Source: Bacilliculturomica massiliensis
GTDB taxonomy: Bacteria; Bacillota; Clostridia; Peptostreptococcales; Anaerovoracaceae
Assembly: GCF_900605495.1 (NCBI RefSeq)
Contig: NZ_LR027601.1
Coordinates: forward strand, 172,911-236,910
Direction: 5' to 3'
Length of the DNA stretch: 64,000 nt
A program made the translations under genes and the position numbers. Positions within the stretch are counted from its first letter, which is position 1. Every line of letters starts with the position of its first letter. Below are positions 7,971 to 15,492 of this stretch, in pieces. The notes below the pieces were generated by a model, which had not been told where the DNA came from, searched no databases, and saw only the letters and a program-made list of their open reading frames with translations.

Positions 7971-8432
7971 ATGGGTGAACGAAGATTACTGGCCAACAAC
8001 AAAAAGGCGAGACACGATTACTTTATCGAAGAAGTGTACGAGGCGGGGCTGGTCCTCACCGGCACGGAGATCAAATCCATGCGTCAAGGCAAAGTTAATC
8101 TGAAGGAAAGCTACGCCAAGATCGATAACGGGGAAGTGATCATTTACAATATGCACGTAAGCCCTTATGAACAGGGCAACCGGTACAATGTGGATCCGCT
8201 GCGGCCCAGAAAGCTCCTGCTCCACAAGCAGGAGATCCGAAAGCTCATCGGCTATACGACCCAGAAGGGACTGACTCTTGTGCCCCTGCAGCTCTATCTC
8301 AACGGCCGGGGGCTGGTGAAAATAGAGCTGGCGGTAGCCAGAGGAAAGAAGCTCTACGACAAACGGGACGATATGGCGAAGAAGGACGCTGACCGGCGCA
8401 TTGAAAAAGAAATGAAAAACAAATGGAGATAG
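7971..8432 (+). CDS. smpB: SsrA-binding protein SmpB
   Basis: The 153-residue SmpB binds the tRNA-like part of tmRNA and delivers it to stalled ribosomes for trans-translation. Family blocks are clear: [49 protein letters not shown] and a basic, Lys/Arg-rich C-terminal tail ([17 protein letters not shown]) that enters the decoding site. Its partner RNA is encoded at 9643, only one gene away, so both parts of the rescue system are neighbours. Confidence 0.97.
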   Translation: MGERRLLANNKKARHDYFIEEVYEAGLVLTGTEIKSMRQGKVNLKESYAKIDNGEVIIYNMHVSPYEQGNRYNVDPLRPRKLLLHKQEIRKLIGYTTQKGLTLVPLQLYLNGRGLVKIELAVARGKKLYDKRDDMAKKDADRRIEKEMKNKWR

Positions 8433-8464
8433 CGGCGGCGGACCAATGACAGGAGGCGAGTGAG

Positions 8465-9475
8465 ATGACGGAAGTTGTTCTGGGAAGGACCGGTATCCGG
8501 GCCAATAAAAACGGATTCGGAGCGCTGCCGATCCAGAGGGTCTCCTTTGATGAGGCGCGGGTCATCCTGCGGAAAGCGTATGACTGCGGGATCAATTTTT
8601 TCGATACGGCCAGGGCTTATTCCGACAGCGAGGAAAAGCTGGGCTTCGCCCTGAGCGACGTGCGGGACCAGATCTACATAGCGACCAAGACCGCCGCGCA
8701 GACCGGCGACGATCTGCGAAAGGATCTTGAGACCAGTCTGGGTCATCTGAAAACGGATCGCGTTGATATTCTGCAGTTTCACAATCCGTCCTTCTGCCCA
8801 CGGCCAGGGGACGGAACCGGTCTTTACGAGGCGGCTGCGGAGGCGAAGACGCAGGGGAAAATAGGCTTTATCGGCATTACGAACCACAGGATCCATGTGG
8901 CGGAGGAGGCTGTGGGATCCGGCCTGTACGACACGGTGCAGTTCCCTTTTTCTTATCTGGCTGGAGACAGAGAACGGAGTCTGATCAAGGGGTGTCAGGA
9001 GAAAAACGTGGGCTTCATCGCCATGAAAGCCCTGTCCGGCGGTTTGATCTCCAACGGGGCGGCAGCCTGGGCGTTTATGGCGCAGTATGAGAACGTGCTG
9101 CCCATCTGGGGCGTTCAGAGCACAGTGGAACTGGATGAGTTTCTGGCCTGCCAGGCCGATCCGCCCAGCCTGACGGAACAGCTCTGCGCTGTCATCGAGA
9201 AAGACAGGACCGAACTGACTGGAGAATTCTGCCGGGGCTGCGGTTACTGCCTGCCCTGTCCGGCCGGGATCGACATACCCAACAGCGCCAGAATGTCGCT
9301 GATGCTGAGAAGGGCCCGGCCCCAGGATTATCTCACTGAAGACTGGAAAGAAAAGATGGGGCGGATTCCAGACTGCATTCACTGCGGCCACTGCAGGGAC
9401 CACTGCCCATACGGGCTGGACACACCCCGGCTGCTGGCGGACAATTGGGCGGATTACCAGAAATTTATGAAATAG
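8465..9475 (+). CDS. Aldo/keto reductase with C-terminal ferredoxin-like Fe-S region
   Basis: The 336-residue protein has an aldo/keto reductase barrel (residues about 1-230) with FFDTARAYSDSEEKLG carrying the catalytic Asp and Tyr, a Lys in YIATKTAAQ, and a helical tail with two cysteine clusters: CRGCGYCLPCPAG and CIHCGHCRDHCPYG. The spacing is that of two [4Fe-4S] sites. Such fused reductases are frequent in anaerobes, but their substrates are mostly unknown. It lies between smpB (32 bp upstream) and tmRNA. A 60-bp piece of a related gene appears in the artefact at 5099-5171. Confidence 0.88.
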   Translation: MTEVVLGRTGIRANKNGFGALPIQRVSFDEARVILRKAYDCGINFFDTARAYSDSEEKLGFALSDVRDQIYIATKTAAQTGDDLRKDLETSLGHLKTDRVDILQFHNPSFCPRPGDGTGLYEAAAEAKTQGKIGFIGITNHRIHVAEEAVGSGLYDTVQFPFSYLAGDRERSLIKGCQEKNVGFIAMKALSGGLISNGAAAWAFMAQYENVLPIWGVQSTVELDEFLACQADPPSLTEQLCAVIEKDRTELTGEFCRGCGYCLPCPAGIDIPNSARMSLMLRRARPQDYLTEDWKEKMGRIPDCIHCGHCRDHCPYGLDTPRLLADNWADYQKFMK

Positions 9476-9528
9476 ATCTGGAGAGACCGCCGGAGAAGAG
9501 TGTGAAATGGGATGGCAGGAATGAAAAT

Positions 9529-9583
9529 ATCGCAGATTTTTAATCAGATTGTAATGGTTAAAAATCTGCGATAGAGGTATAAT
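9529..9583 (+). promoter_or_regulatory. tmRNA promoter region with a perfect 15-bp inverted repeat
   Basis: ATCGCAGATTTTTAA (9529-9543) and TTAAAAATCTGCGAT (9558-9572) are perfect inverted repeats 14 bases apart. TATAAT follows at 9578-9583 with a weak TGGTTA at the -35 position. There is no T run after the stem, so it is not a classical terminator; it may be a regulator site or a processing hairpin. Confidence 0.6.
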
Positions 9584-9642
9584 GATAGTGAGTCCAGACG
9601 GCGGCGCGCATTGCGTCGCGGTCGGCGGACAAAATTTAACGA

Positions 9643-10012
9643 GGGGGCGTAAAGGTTTCGACGGGGGTGTAGAAGCAAGATAAGCGAGCCGCAGTTGTCC
9701 AGTCTGCGTTAAAAGGGACCGTTTAAATATAAACGCTAAAGAAAACAACAATTACGCATTCGCTGCATAGTTCAGCGGCCGCATAGCGGCGCGTCGTCGG
9801 CCCGGGTTCACCCGTAGGCCCGGTCACCGGCGTCAAACATACGGGAAAACTTCGTATGAGCTCCTGGTAGTACGAGGGACCAACAGGATAGCCAAGACTT
9901 CAGCCTGCCGATTGGCGGTTGTCGAGGCGAAACATTAAATAATCGGCTGCGCTCGGAGAAAGTTTTGTGGAAATGCTTTCGGACGTGAGTTCGACTCTCA
10001 CCGCCTTCACCA
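9643..10012 (+). ncRNA. ssrA: Transfer-messenger RNA (tmRNA)
   Basis: The 5' end GGGGGCGTAAAGGTTTCGAC and the 3' end GTTCGACTCTCACCGCCTTCACCA are diagnostic; GGGGGCG pairs with CGCCTTC to form the acceptor stem with an encoded CCA. The resume codon GCT is at 9735 and the tag frame ends with TAG at 9768-9770, giving the peptide AKENNNYAFAA. tmRNA frees stalled ribosomes and adds this degradation tag, working with SmpB (7971). The boundaries rest on the acceptor pairing. Confidence 0.97.
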
Positions 10013-10018
10013 AAAAAG

Positions 10019-10066
10019 TCAGGTCAGAACAGATGCGAAGTGCGTTTGCTTTGGCCTGATTTTTTG
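10019..10066 (+). terminator. Terminator of tmRNA
   Basis: TCAGGTC (10019) pairs with GGCCTGA around a longer imperfect stem, followed by TTTTTTG. Confidence 0.7.
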
Positions 10067-10545
10067 TTATATTGAACTTAGGATGAGTGGATCAGAAGCA
10101 GGATCGGAATATTGTGAAGGAAGTCTCACCGATTTCTATGGCAAAAAACGCTGAGAATCGCGGAGACCAATGCAGGGAATCGTTTTGATATGCGGAAATA
10201 TGGGTCGTCTGCTGGACTTGACAGGATTTTTTCTTTTTGCCGGCCGAAAAGGAGCAAAAACGAAAAAAGAATGGTTAAGATATGTTTATAAATACAAAAT
10301 ATGTAAATTATTTTTTTTCTCGTTTAATACAAAAGTGCGTTCAAAAAGAAAAAAGCGACATAAATCGACAAGGCAGACAATAGAAATGCTTGTTACATCC
10401 TCTGTTTTTTTCTTTTTTGATGGTGAATACAAGGCAAAAAGAAAAAATGGATTCTCTCAAGTTTTCGATCAACTGCTGATCTGCATTATATTATATAGTA
10501 TAGATTGGACGTGAACAAAAATCGGAAGTCAGGAATGGAGCGTTT
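10067..10545. other. AT-rich non-coding stretch sharing elements with 30708-30960
   Basis: This stretch is much richer in A and T than its neighbours. Two motifs, GATTTTTTCTTTTTGC near 10227 and GGCAAAAAGAAAAAATG near 10433, recur in the same order about 20 kb away (near 30708 and 30910). A 114-codon open frame (10170-10514) looks spurious because it consists of Lys/Phe-rich low-complexity sequence over the repeats. Confidence 0.5.
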
Positions 10546-10734
10546 ATGAATAACAGGAATCAGTTCGTTACGGTATGTATGTTTGCAGGGATGCTGCTGG
10601 GGCTGGCCATCGGCTGCGCGATAGGGATCTTTCAAGGTAAAGTAGGAATATCAATGTGTTTTGGCCTTGTTTTAGGAATGATAGCGGGAATAGGTGCAGG
10701 AACTGCAATCAAGAAATTCAGAGATAAGGAATAA
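10546..10734 (+). CDS. Small two-helix membrane protein, unknown
   Basis: The 62-residue protein has two hydrophobic Gly-rich segments (MFAGMLLGLAIGCAIGIF and CFGLVLGMIAGIGAGTAI) joined by a short Gly/Lys turn, and a charged tail KKFRDKE. The repeated GxxxG spacing is that of glycine-zipper membrane helices. The ATG follows GGAG. I recognise no family. It sits 77 bp before the arsR-type gene, on the same strand but upstream of that gene's own promoter. Confidence 0.6.
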   Translation: MNNRNQFVTVCMFAGMLLGLAIGCAIGIFQGKVGISMCFGLVLGMIAGIGAGTAIKKFRDKE

Positions 10735-10747
10735 AGAAGTTTTCATA

Positions 10748-10787
10748 TTGACATCTATCTATGTATTGTCTATAATAACAAATAGAT
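10748..10787 (+). promoter_or_regulatory. Promoter and possible operator of the arsR-permease operon
   Basis: TTGACA (10748-10753) and TATAAT (10771-10776) are 17 bp apart. ATCTAT (10753) and ATAGAT (10782) form a spaced inverted repeat around the -10, the type of site ArsR/SmtB repressors often bind. The operator call is tentative. Confidence 0.6.
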
Positions 10788-10811
10788 AATGATCAATGTG
10801 AGGTGCGCGAT

Positions 10812-11108
10812 ATGAATACGATCGACGTTGCGTTGATCTGCAGGGCGTTGGGAGATTCCAACCGGCTGCAGATCGTACAAATGCTGTCTGACGGCGAGAA
10901 ATGCGCTTGCAAGCTGTTAGAACGGTTTGAAATTACACAGCCGACCCTTTCCCACCACATGAAGATTCTATGTGAGTGCGGACTGGTGGAGGTGCGGAAA
11001 GAGGGCAAATGGAGTCATTACTCTTTAAATTGCGAAACGCTGGCCGCATTTAAAGGATTTATTGACGGCCTTTTCTGCTCCGGAGAGAGCGGAGGGTGCG
11101 GTCAATGA
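10812..11108 (+). CDS. ArsR/SmtB-family metal(loid)-sensing repressor
   Basis: The 98-residue winged-helix repressor has the ArsR core LCRALGDSNRLQIVQML-like helix (with ICRALGDSNRLQ), recognition helix TQPTLSHHMKILCECGLV, and the wing RKEGKWSHYSLN. The cysteine pair in KCACKLLERF sits where arsenic-sensing ArsR proteins have their CxC site, and the C-terminal tail has two more (CSGESGGC). Proteins of this type leave DNA on binding As(III) or a similar ligand. I chose ATG 10812 (GAGGTG 6 bases upstream) over GTG 10803. Its stop overlaps the next start (ATGA), so it is coupled to the permease. Confidence 0.9.
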   Translation: MNTIDVALICRALGDSNRLQIVQMLSDGEKCACKLLERFEITQPTLSHHMKILCECGLVEVRKEGKWSHYSLNCETLAAFKGFIDGLFCSGESGGCGQ

Positions 11109-12103
11109 TCTGGGATTTTATTCAAGACCAAGTTCTCGGTATGAAATGGCTCAATGAGCTGATCGGTATGGGTCTTTCTGCCGCAGGGCTGGATGTGGGC
11201 GGCCGCGTAGGCGGCAGCGTCCAATTCTTCCTTTATGACACGGCGAAGATCACGATCCTGCTCTGTTTTCTGATCTTCCTGATCAGTTACATTCAAAGTT
11301 ACTTCCCTCCGGAGAGGAGCAAGAAGATCCTCGGGCGCTTTCACGGCATTTGGGCAAACTGTATATCCGCTCTGCTGGGTACGGTAACGCCCTTCTGTTC
11401 CTGTTCGTCCATTCCGCTGTTTATCGGTTTTAGCAGCGCAGGTCTGCCGCTGGGCGTAACCTTCTCGTTTTTGATCTCATCTCCGATGGTGGATCTGGGA
11501 AGCCTTGTACTGCTCATGAGCATTTTTGGGGCAAAGGTCGCGGTCATCTATGTGGCGGTAGGGCTTGTCATTGCGGTGGCGGGCGGCATGATCATCGAAA
11601 AGCTGCACATGGAAAAATATGTGGAGAGCTTCATTCTCACGGCGGGCAGCGTGAATATCGAATCCCCTGACCTGACGAGAAAAGACCGGATCCTTTATGC
11701 GAGAGAGCAAATGCTTTCCACCTTTAAGAAAGTGTTTCCCTATATTCTGGTGGGCGTCGGCATTGGCGCTCTCATCCACAACTGGATCCCGGAACATTGG
11801 ATCGAGACTGCGCTGGGCAGCAGCAACCCCTTTGGCGTCGTTCTTGCCACGCTGGTGGGGATCCCAATGTATGCCGACATCTTTGGCACGATCCCCATTG
11901 CAGAAGCGCTGCTCTATAAGGGCGCGCAGCTGGGCACGATCCTGTCCTTTATGATGGCCGTTACGACGCTCAGTCTGCCTTCTATGGTCATGCTGAAAAA
12001 GGCTGTCAAGCCAAAGCTGTTGGGCCTGTTCATCGGTATTTGTGCCGTCGGCATTATTCTAGTAGGATATTTCTTCAACGCAATTCAGGCGTTTATTATT
12101 TAG
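11105..12103 (+). CDS. ArsP-like permease (DUF318), probable organoarsenical or metal efflux
   Basis: This 332-residue permease has about eight membrane helices, with the family's cysteine motif TPFCSCSSIPLFIGF at about residue 95 and the second conserved block GIPMYADIFGTIPIAEALL near residue 255. ArsP members pump trivalent organoarsenicals; other DUF318 members handle other metals. The ArsR-type gene directly upstream (4-bp overlap) and the cysteine-motif thioredoxin downstream support a metalloid role. The ATG at 11105 is preferred to GTG 11096, which lies against the GGAGGG site. Confidence 0.87.
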   Translation: MIWDFIQDQVLGMKWLNELIGMGLSAAGLDVGGRVGGSVQFFLYDTAKITILLCFLIFLISYIQSYFPPERSKKILGRFHGIWANCISALLGTVTPFCSCSSIPLFIGFSSAGLPLGVTFSFLISSPMVDLGSLVLLMSIFGAKVAVIYVAVGLVIAVAGGMIIEKLHMEKYVESFILTAGSVNIESPDLTRKDRILYAREQMLSTFKKVFPYILVGVGIGALIHNWIPEHWIETALGSSNPFGVVLATLVGIPMYADIFGTIPIAEALLYKGAQLGTILSFMMAVTTLSLPSMVMLKKAVKPKLLGLFIGICAVGIILVGYFFNAIQAFII

Positions 12104-12194
12104 GAGATATGGCTGGGCGGAAACGATCCGGCATAAGGCCGTGGGCGTTTGCGGCTGCGGCGGGAACTGTCCATGGGGAAAGGAGAATTTTACA

Positions 12195-12545
12195 ATGGGT
12201 CTGTTTGGTAGGAAGAAGAAAGAAGCCGTCACCTCCTGTTGCTGCGGGGATGATCGTAAGCCTGAAAACACGGAGAAGACGGAAGCGGCTGAGACCGGCG
12301 GTGCGTCTGTAAAAATTCTGGGTTCCGGCTGTGCGAAGTGCGATCAGCTGGAAGCCGCCGCCCGCGAGGCCCTCGCTCAGCTGGGCATGGAGGACACCGT
12401 GGAGCATGTGAAGGACTTTGCGCAGATTGCCGCCTATGGCGTGATGAGCACTCCGGCCCTTATGGTGGACGGCAAGGTGGCGTCCTGTGGAAAAGTCCTC
12501 AAGACCGGAGAAGTGGTGAAGATCCTGCAGGCGGCGCGGGGATAA
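12195..12545 (+). CDS. Small thioredoxin-family protein with CAKC redox site
   Basis: The 116-residue protein has a Lys-rich head with a CCC cluster (TSCCCGDD) and then a small-thioredoxin fold: VKILGSGCAKCDQLEAAAREAL with redox pair CxxC, and the cis-proline loop YGVMSTPALMVDGKV. It belongs to the TM0996/MTH895-like group often found with DUF318 permeases. A plausible job is reducing or handing on the thiolated metalloid substrate to the permease (inference). The ATG at 12195 follows AAGGAG. The N-terminal CCC could bind metal. Confidence 0.85.
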   Translation: MGLFGRKKKEAVTSCCCGDDRKPENTEKTEAAETGGASVKILGSGCAKCDQLEAAAREALAQLGMEDTVEHVKDFAQIAAYGVMSTPALMVDGKVASCGKVLKTGEVVKILQAARG

Positions 12546-12647
12546 CCGGGCAGCCGGGAAGCCTTCAGAAGGCCTTCCGACCACTGTGAGACAGTTGTGA
12601 GACAGTGGCGCAAAGGAACATCATTTTACAATGCAGCGGCCGCGAAC

Positions 12648-12683
12648 GGGCCTGTGTTTCATCGAGAGATGAAACACAGGCCC
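12648..12683 (+). terminator. Intrinsic terminator after the arsenic-type operon
   Basis: GGGCCTGTGTTTCATC and GATGAAACACAGGCCC form a perfect 16-bp stem with a GAGA tetraloop, followed by TTCTCTATTTTTG. Confidence 0.85.
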
Positions 12684-12845
12684 TTCTCTATTTTTGAAAA
12701 GCCGCGGCCGCGCGTCAGGACGGAAGGGGGCTTGGGGTCAAAACGGACGGGCGGGGGGCGCGATGGGCAGCATGACCTGTTCTTCGAGGAAATCACAGGG
12801 GGAAGGAGAGCAGAATAATATGGAGACAGCAGACTTTGAAACCTC

Positions 12846-13045
12846 CGGCCGTTGTGGTAAAATAGCCACAGGGCGTCTATTTTACAGATTCTGTGCGCGG
12901 CAGACGCCACGCGCGGATTTTACCATGATGGCCTGCGGCCAGTCATGGTAAAATAGCCACAGGGCGTCTATTTTACAGATTCTGTGCGCGGCAGACGCCA
13001 TGCGCGGATTTTACCATAAGACCTCCGGCCGTTATGGTAAAATAG
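12846..13045 (+). repeat. Tandem copies of the ~90-bp palindromic repeat
   Basis: Two near-identical units with a 91-bp period, plus the beginning of a third, each starting TGGTAAAATAG and containing CACAGGGCGTCTATTTTACA, CTGTGCGCGGCAGACGCC and GCGCGGATTTTACCAT. GGCCTGCGGCC and CCTCCGGCC palindromes separate the units. A related copy, inverted, lies at 45865-45986 and a degenerate one at 497-600. Confidence 0.85.
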
Positions 13046-13083
13046 AATGCAAAGGTTTAAGATACAGGAAGGAGGGCGGGCCT

Positions 13084-13368
13084 GTGATACGATACACGAA
13101 AAAGCGGGATGACGGAAAGGGATATCAGCTGGAGAAAAATTTGATACAGGACTGTGGCGGAAGCTATGGGGGACCTGCGGCGGATCGTCTGGCACGATTT
13201 GAAAATTTATATGAACAGCTGCTGACCCGCCAGGATGAGATCGCGGTCAGGCTGGAGGAGCTGCGCGCCGCGGATAAGAAAAGCTCTGTGAAATTTAAAG
13301 AACTTCTCGGCGAAAAACTCATGAATAACAACACGCTTATACTGTTTAAGACTTTTGTTGAAGATTGA
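13084..13368 (+). CDS. Small hypothetical protein with coiled-coil
   Basis: The 94-residue protein starts at GTG 13084, behind GGAGGGCGG; the frame is open further upstream but runs through the repeat array, so a longer protein is unlikely. It begins with a basic, Gly-rich head (KKRDDGKGYQLEKN) and has a conserved-looking SYGGPAADRLARFENLYEQLL segment followed by a charged coiled-coil (residues about 38-75). I do not recognise a function. It is 114 bp upstream of the amidohydrolase gene on the same strand. Confidence 0.6.
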   Translation: MIRYTKKRDDGKGYQLEKNLIQDCGGSYGGPAADRLARFENLYEQLLTRQDEIAVRLEELRAADKKSSVKFKELLGEKLMNNNTLILFKTFVED

Positions 13369-13482
13369 CCGCAGGCGGACTGCGGTGAACGGCATATAAA
13401 CCGGCGGCCGGTCGCAGAGGGCAGCCTGAAGAGGGCCGCCTGAAGAGGGCCGTCTGCAGAGGGAGGGGGAACAGGAGGTAAA

Positions 13483-14295
13483 ATGAAGATCATTGACGCG
13501 CATCTTCACTTTGTCAGGGAAGATGAATATTTTGACGGCATCGCCGCTGCGGCAGGGCATATCAACAGCGAGGAACATCTTCGGGAGCAGTTTGACAGTC
13601 TTGACGTGGTCTGCGGCATCGTCATGGGAAATCGGGGGCTGGAGTTGGAGGATCACCGGTATCCGGAATTTCTGCGCTACTGCATCGGTCTGGACAGCGG
13701 ATATCTGGCGGATAAGAGCGTGACGGAATCCCTGGACCTGATCGAAAAACATCTTAGGAAGGATCAATGCGTGGGGATCAAGCTGTACCCCGGATACTGC
13801 CCGGCCTTTATCACCGATCCGGCTTATGAGCCGGTCTACGAGCTGGCGGAGCAGTACGGAAAGGCGGTGGCCGTGCACACAGGCGCTACGGCCGGATCCA
13901 ACGCCCTGCTGAAATACAGCCATCCGCTGACGTTGGATGAGGCGGCGGTCCTGCATCCCCGCGTACAGTTCGTTATGTGTCATTTCGGAAATCCATGGCT
14001 TATGGACGCGGCGGCGGTGTTGGAGAAAAATGAAAACGTGGCGGCGGATCTGTCCGGCCTGCTGGAAGGACGCGTGGATGTGGACGCTTTTTTTCTGGAG
14101 AAATCCGGTTATACGCAGCAGCTGAGCGCCTGGCTGGGCTATCTGCACGAATACGACAGAGTCATGTTCGGCACCGATTGGCCGCTGGTGAATCTCAGTG
14201 AATACCAACGATTCATCCGGCGGATCGTACCGGAAAAATATTACGAGAAAGTATTTTTTGAGAATGCGAAGAAGATATATAAATTGAATGCCTGA
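13483..14295 (+). CDS. Amidohydrolase-2 family metal-dependent hydrolase
   Basis: The 270-residue TIM-barrel protein has the metal-binding HxH near its N-terminus (IDAHLHF), the strand-4/5 motif GIKLYPGYCPAF, a conserved His in VQFVMCHFGNPW, and the C-terminal metal Asp in MFGTDWPL. These are features of the amidohydrolase-2 (PF04909) group, which contains decarboxylases and hydrolases of cyclic or aromatic acids. The exact reaction cannot be told. ATG 13483 follows AGGAGG. It is probably translated with the YjbQ-type gene downstream. Confidence 0.85.
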   Translation: MKIIDAHLHFVREDEYFDGIAAAAGHINSEEHLREQFDSLDVVCGIVMGNRGLELEDHRYPEFLRYCIGLDSGYLADKSVTESLDLIEKHLRKDQCVGIKLYPGYCPAFITDPAYEPVYELAEQYGKAVAVHTGATAGSNALLKYSHPLTLDEAAVLHPRVQFVMCHFGNPWLMDAAAVLEKNENVAADLSGLLEGRVDVDAFFLEKSGYTQQLSAWLGYLHEYDRVMFGTDWPLVNLSEYQRFIRRIVPEKYYEKVFFENAKKIYKLNA

Positions 14296-14415
14296 GAATC
14301 AAACCTGACAGGCATGCTGCGCGCGGTCCGGCGGGATGCGATCACCCGGGCCGGCGCGGGGCATGCGGGGAAGTTGCAGCGGGCAAGATCACATAAGAAG
14401 AGGAGGAAACAGGCT

Positions 14416-14832
14416 GTGAGATCCTATAGAAAAGAACTGCATTTCAATCTGCCGGCCAGACGCGGACTGGTGAATATCACGGAAGATGTGCGGCAGGCGC
14501 TGAGGGAGAGCGGGGTAAAAGAAGGACTGGTGCTGGTCAACGCCATGAACATAACCGCCAGCGTTTTCATCAATGACGATGAGAATGGACTGCATCAGGA
14601 TTATGAACGCTGGCTGGAAGAGCTGGCGCCCGAGAAGCCTTACAGCCAGTATAAGCACAACGGCTATGAGGATAATGCCGACGCCCATCTGAAGCGGACA
14701 GTGATGGGCCGCGAGACAGTGGTGGCCGTCACTGACGGACGGCTGGATTTTGGAACCTGGGAGCAGATATTTTACTATGAATTCGATGGCAGGCGGGATA
14801 AACGCGTGCTGATCAAAATAATCGGAGAATAG
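14416..14832 (+). CDS. YjbQ family protein (UPF0047)
   Basis: The 138-residue protein matches the YjbQ/UPF0047 family: [25 protein letters not shown], then [40 protein letters not shown] ending with the conserved His and the GTWQ-like turn. Members show weak thiamine-phosphate synthase activity in vitro but the real role is unsettled. I chose GTG 14416 because AGGAGG lies 9 bases upstream; the frame continues upstream to 14314 without a ribosome site. Confidence 0.88.
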   Translation: MRSYRKELHFNLPARRGLVNITEDVRQALRESGVKEGLVLVNAMNITASVFINDDENGLHQDYERWLEELAPEKPYSQYKHNGYEDNADAHLKRTVMGRETVVAVTDGRLDFGTWEQIFYYEFDGRRDKRVLIKIIGE

Positions 14833-15007
14833 ACGGTCCCGCGGGAACCGGATCTGACGGGGGAAGTCCTGCGCCCGAAACTGGGGCGTGGGTCGGAGCG
14901 CAGTCAGGCAGAACGCACAGAGACAGGGAACAGAAAACAGGGAACAGAAGGCAAGAAACAGAAAGCGCAGAGCGCAGAGAAGCAGAAAGCGATAGGAGGA
15001 GAAAAGA

Positions 15008-15463
15008 ATGGCAGTACGAAATCTCAGATATGACGGCGATGAGATACTCAGAAAAAAGTGCAAGGAAGTGACGGAAGTGGACGACCGGGTGCGGCAGCTT
15101 TTGGACGATATGATGGACACGCTGCACGAGACGGAAAACGGGGCGGCGCTGGCCGCCAACCAGGTGGGGATCCTCAGAAGGCTGGTGGTCATAGACTATG
15201 AAGACCAGTATCTGAAGCTGGTAAATCCCAGGATCGTGGAGAGCAGCGGTACACAGGACTGCGTGGAGGGCTGCCTGAGTTTCCCTGATCAATTCGGCAG
15301 GACGGTGCGGCCGGAGAGGGTCACAGTCAAGGCCCTTGATGAAAATGGAAAGGAATTGACGCTTACAGGAGAGGGCGAGATGGCAAAATGTTTCTGCCAT
15401 GAGATCGACCATCTGGATGGAAAAGTGTTCATCGATATAGTGACGGAATTCATTGAAGAATAG
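15008..15463 (+). CDS. def: Peptide deformylase
   Basis: This 151-residue metalloenzyme removes the formyl group from the N-terminal methionine of new proteins. The three family motifs are present: GAALAANQVG (GxGxAAxQ-like, with the first Gly position altered), EGCLSFP with the metal Cys, and CHEIDHLDG with the two metal His and the catalytic Glu. ATG 15008 follows ATAGGAGGA. The gene is preceded by an unusual purine-rich tract (14920-15000) and sits 29 bp upstream of rarA. Confidence 0.95.
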   Translation: MAVRNLRYDGDEILRKKCKEVTEVDDRVRQLLDDMMDTLHETENGAALAANQVGILRRLVVIDYEDQYLKLVNPRIVESSGTQDCVEGCLSFPDQFGRTVRPERVTVKALDENGKELTLTGEGEMAKCFCHEIDHLDGKVFIDIVTEFIEE

Positions 15464-15492
15464 TCCGTCTGTAATAAAGGTGGTGGATCGCA

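Larger units (their letters stand above)
12546..13083. other. Intergenic region with terminator and tandem palindromic repeats
   Basis: There is no gene here. The region holds the terminator at 12648-12683, a GC-rich stretch, and the repeat array at 12846-13045. A short ATG frame at 12823 is overrun by the repeats. Confidence 0.6.

Noticed and set aside
8354..9751. 465-codon minus-strand frame over the aldo/keto reductase
   Set aside because: No motif and no ribosome site; it covers the opposite strand of a real gene and runs into the tmRNA.
10170..10514. 114-codon plus-strand open frame after tmRNA
   Set aside because: It is made of Lys/Phe low-complexity sequence over AT-rich DNA with no ribosome site.
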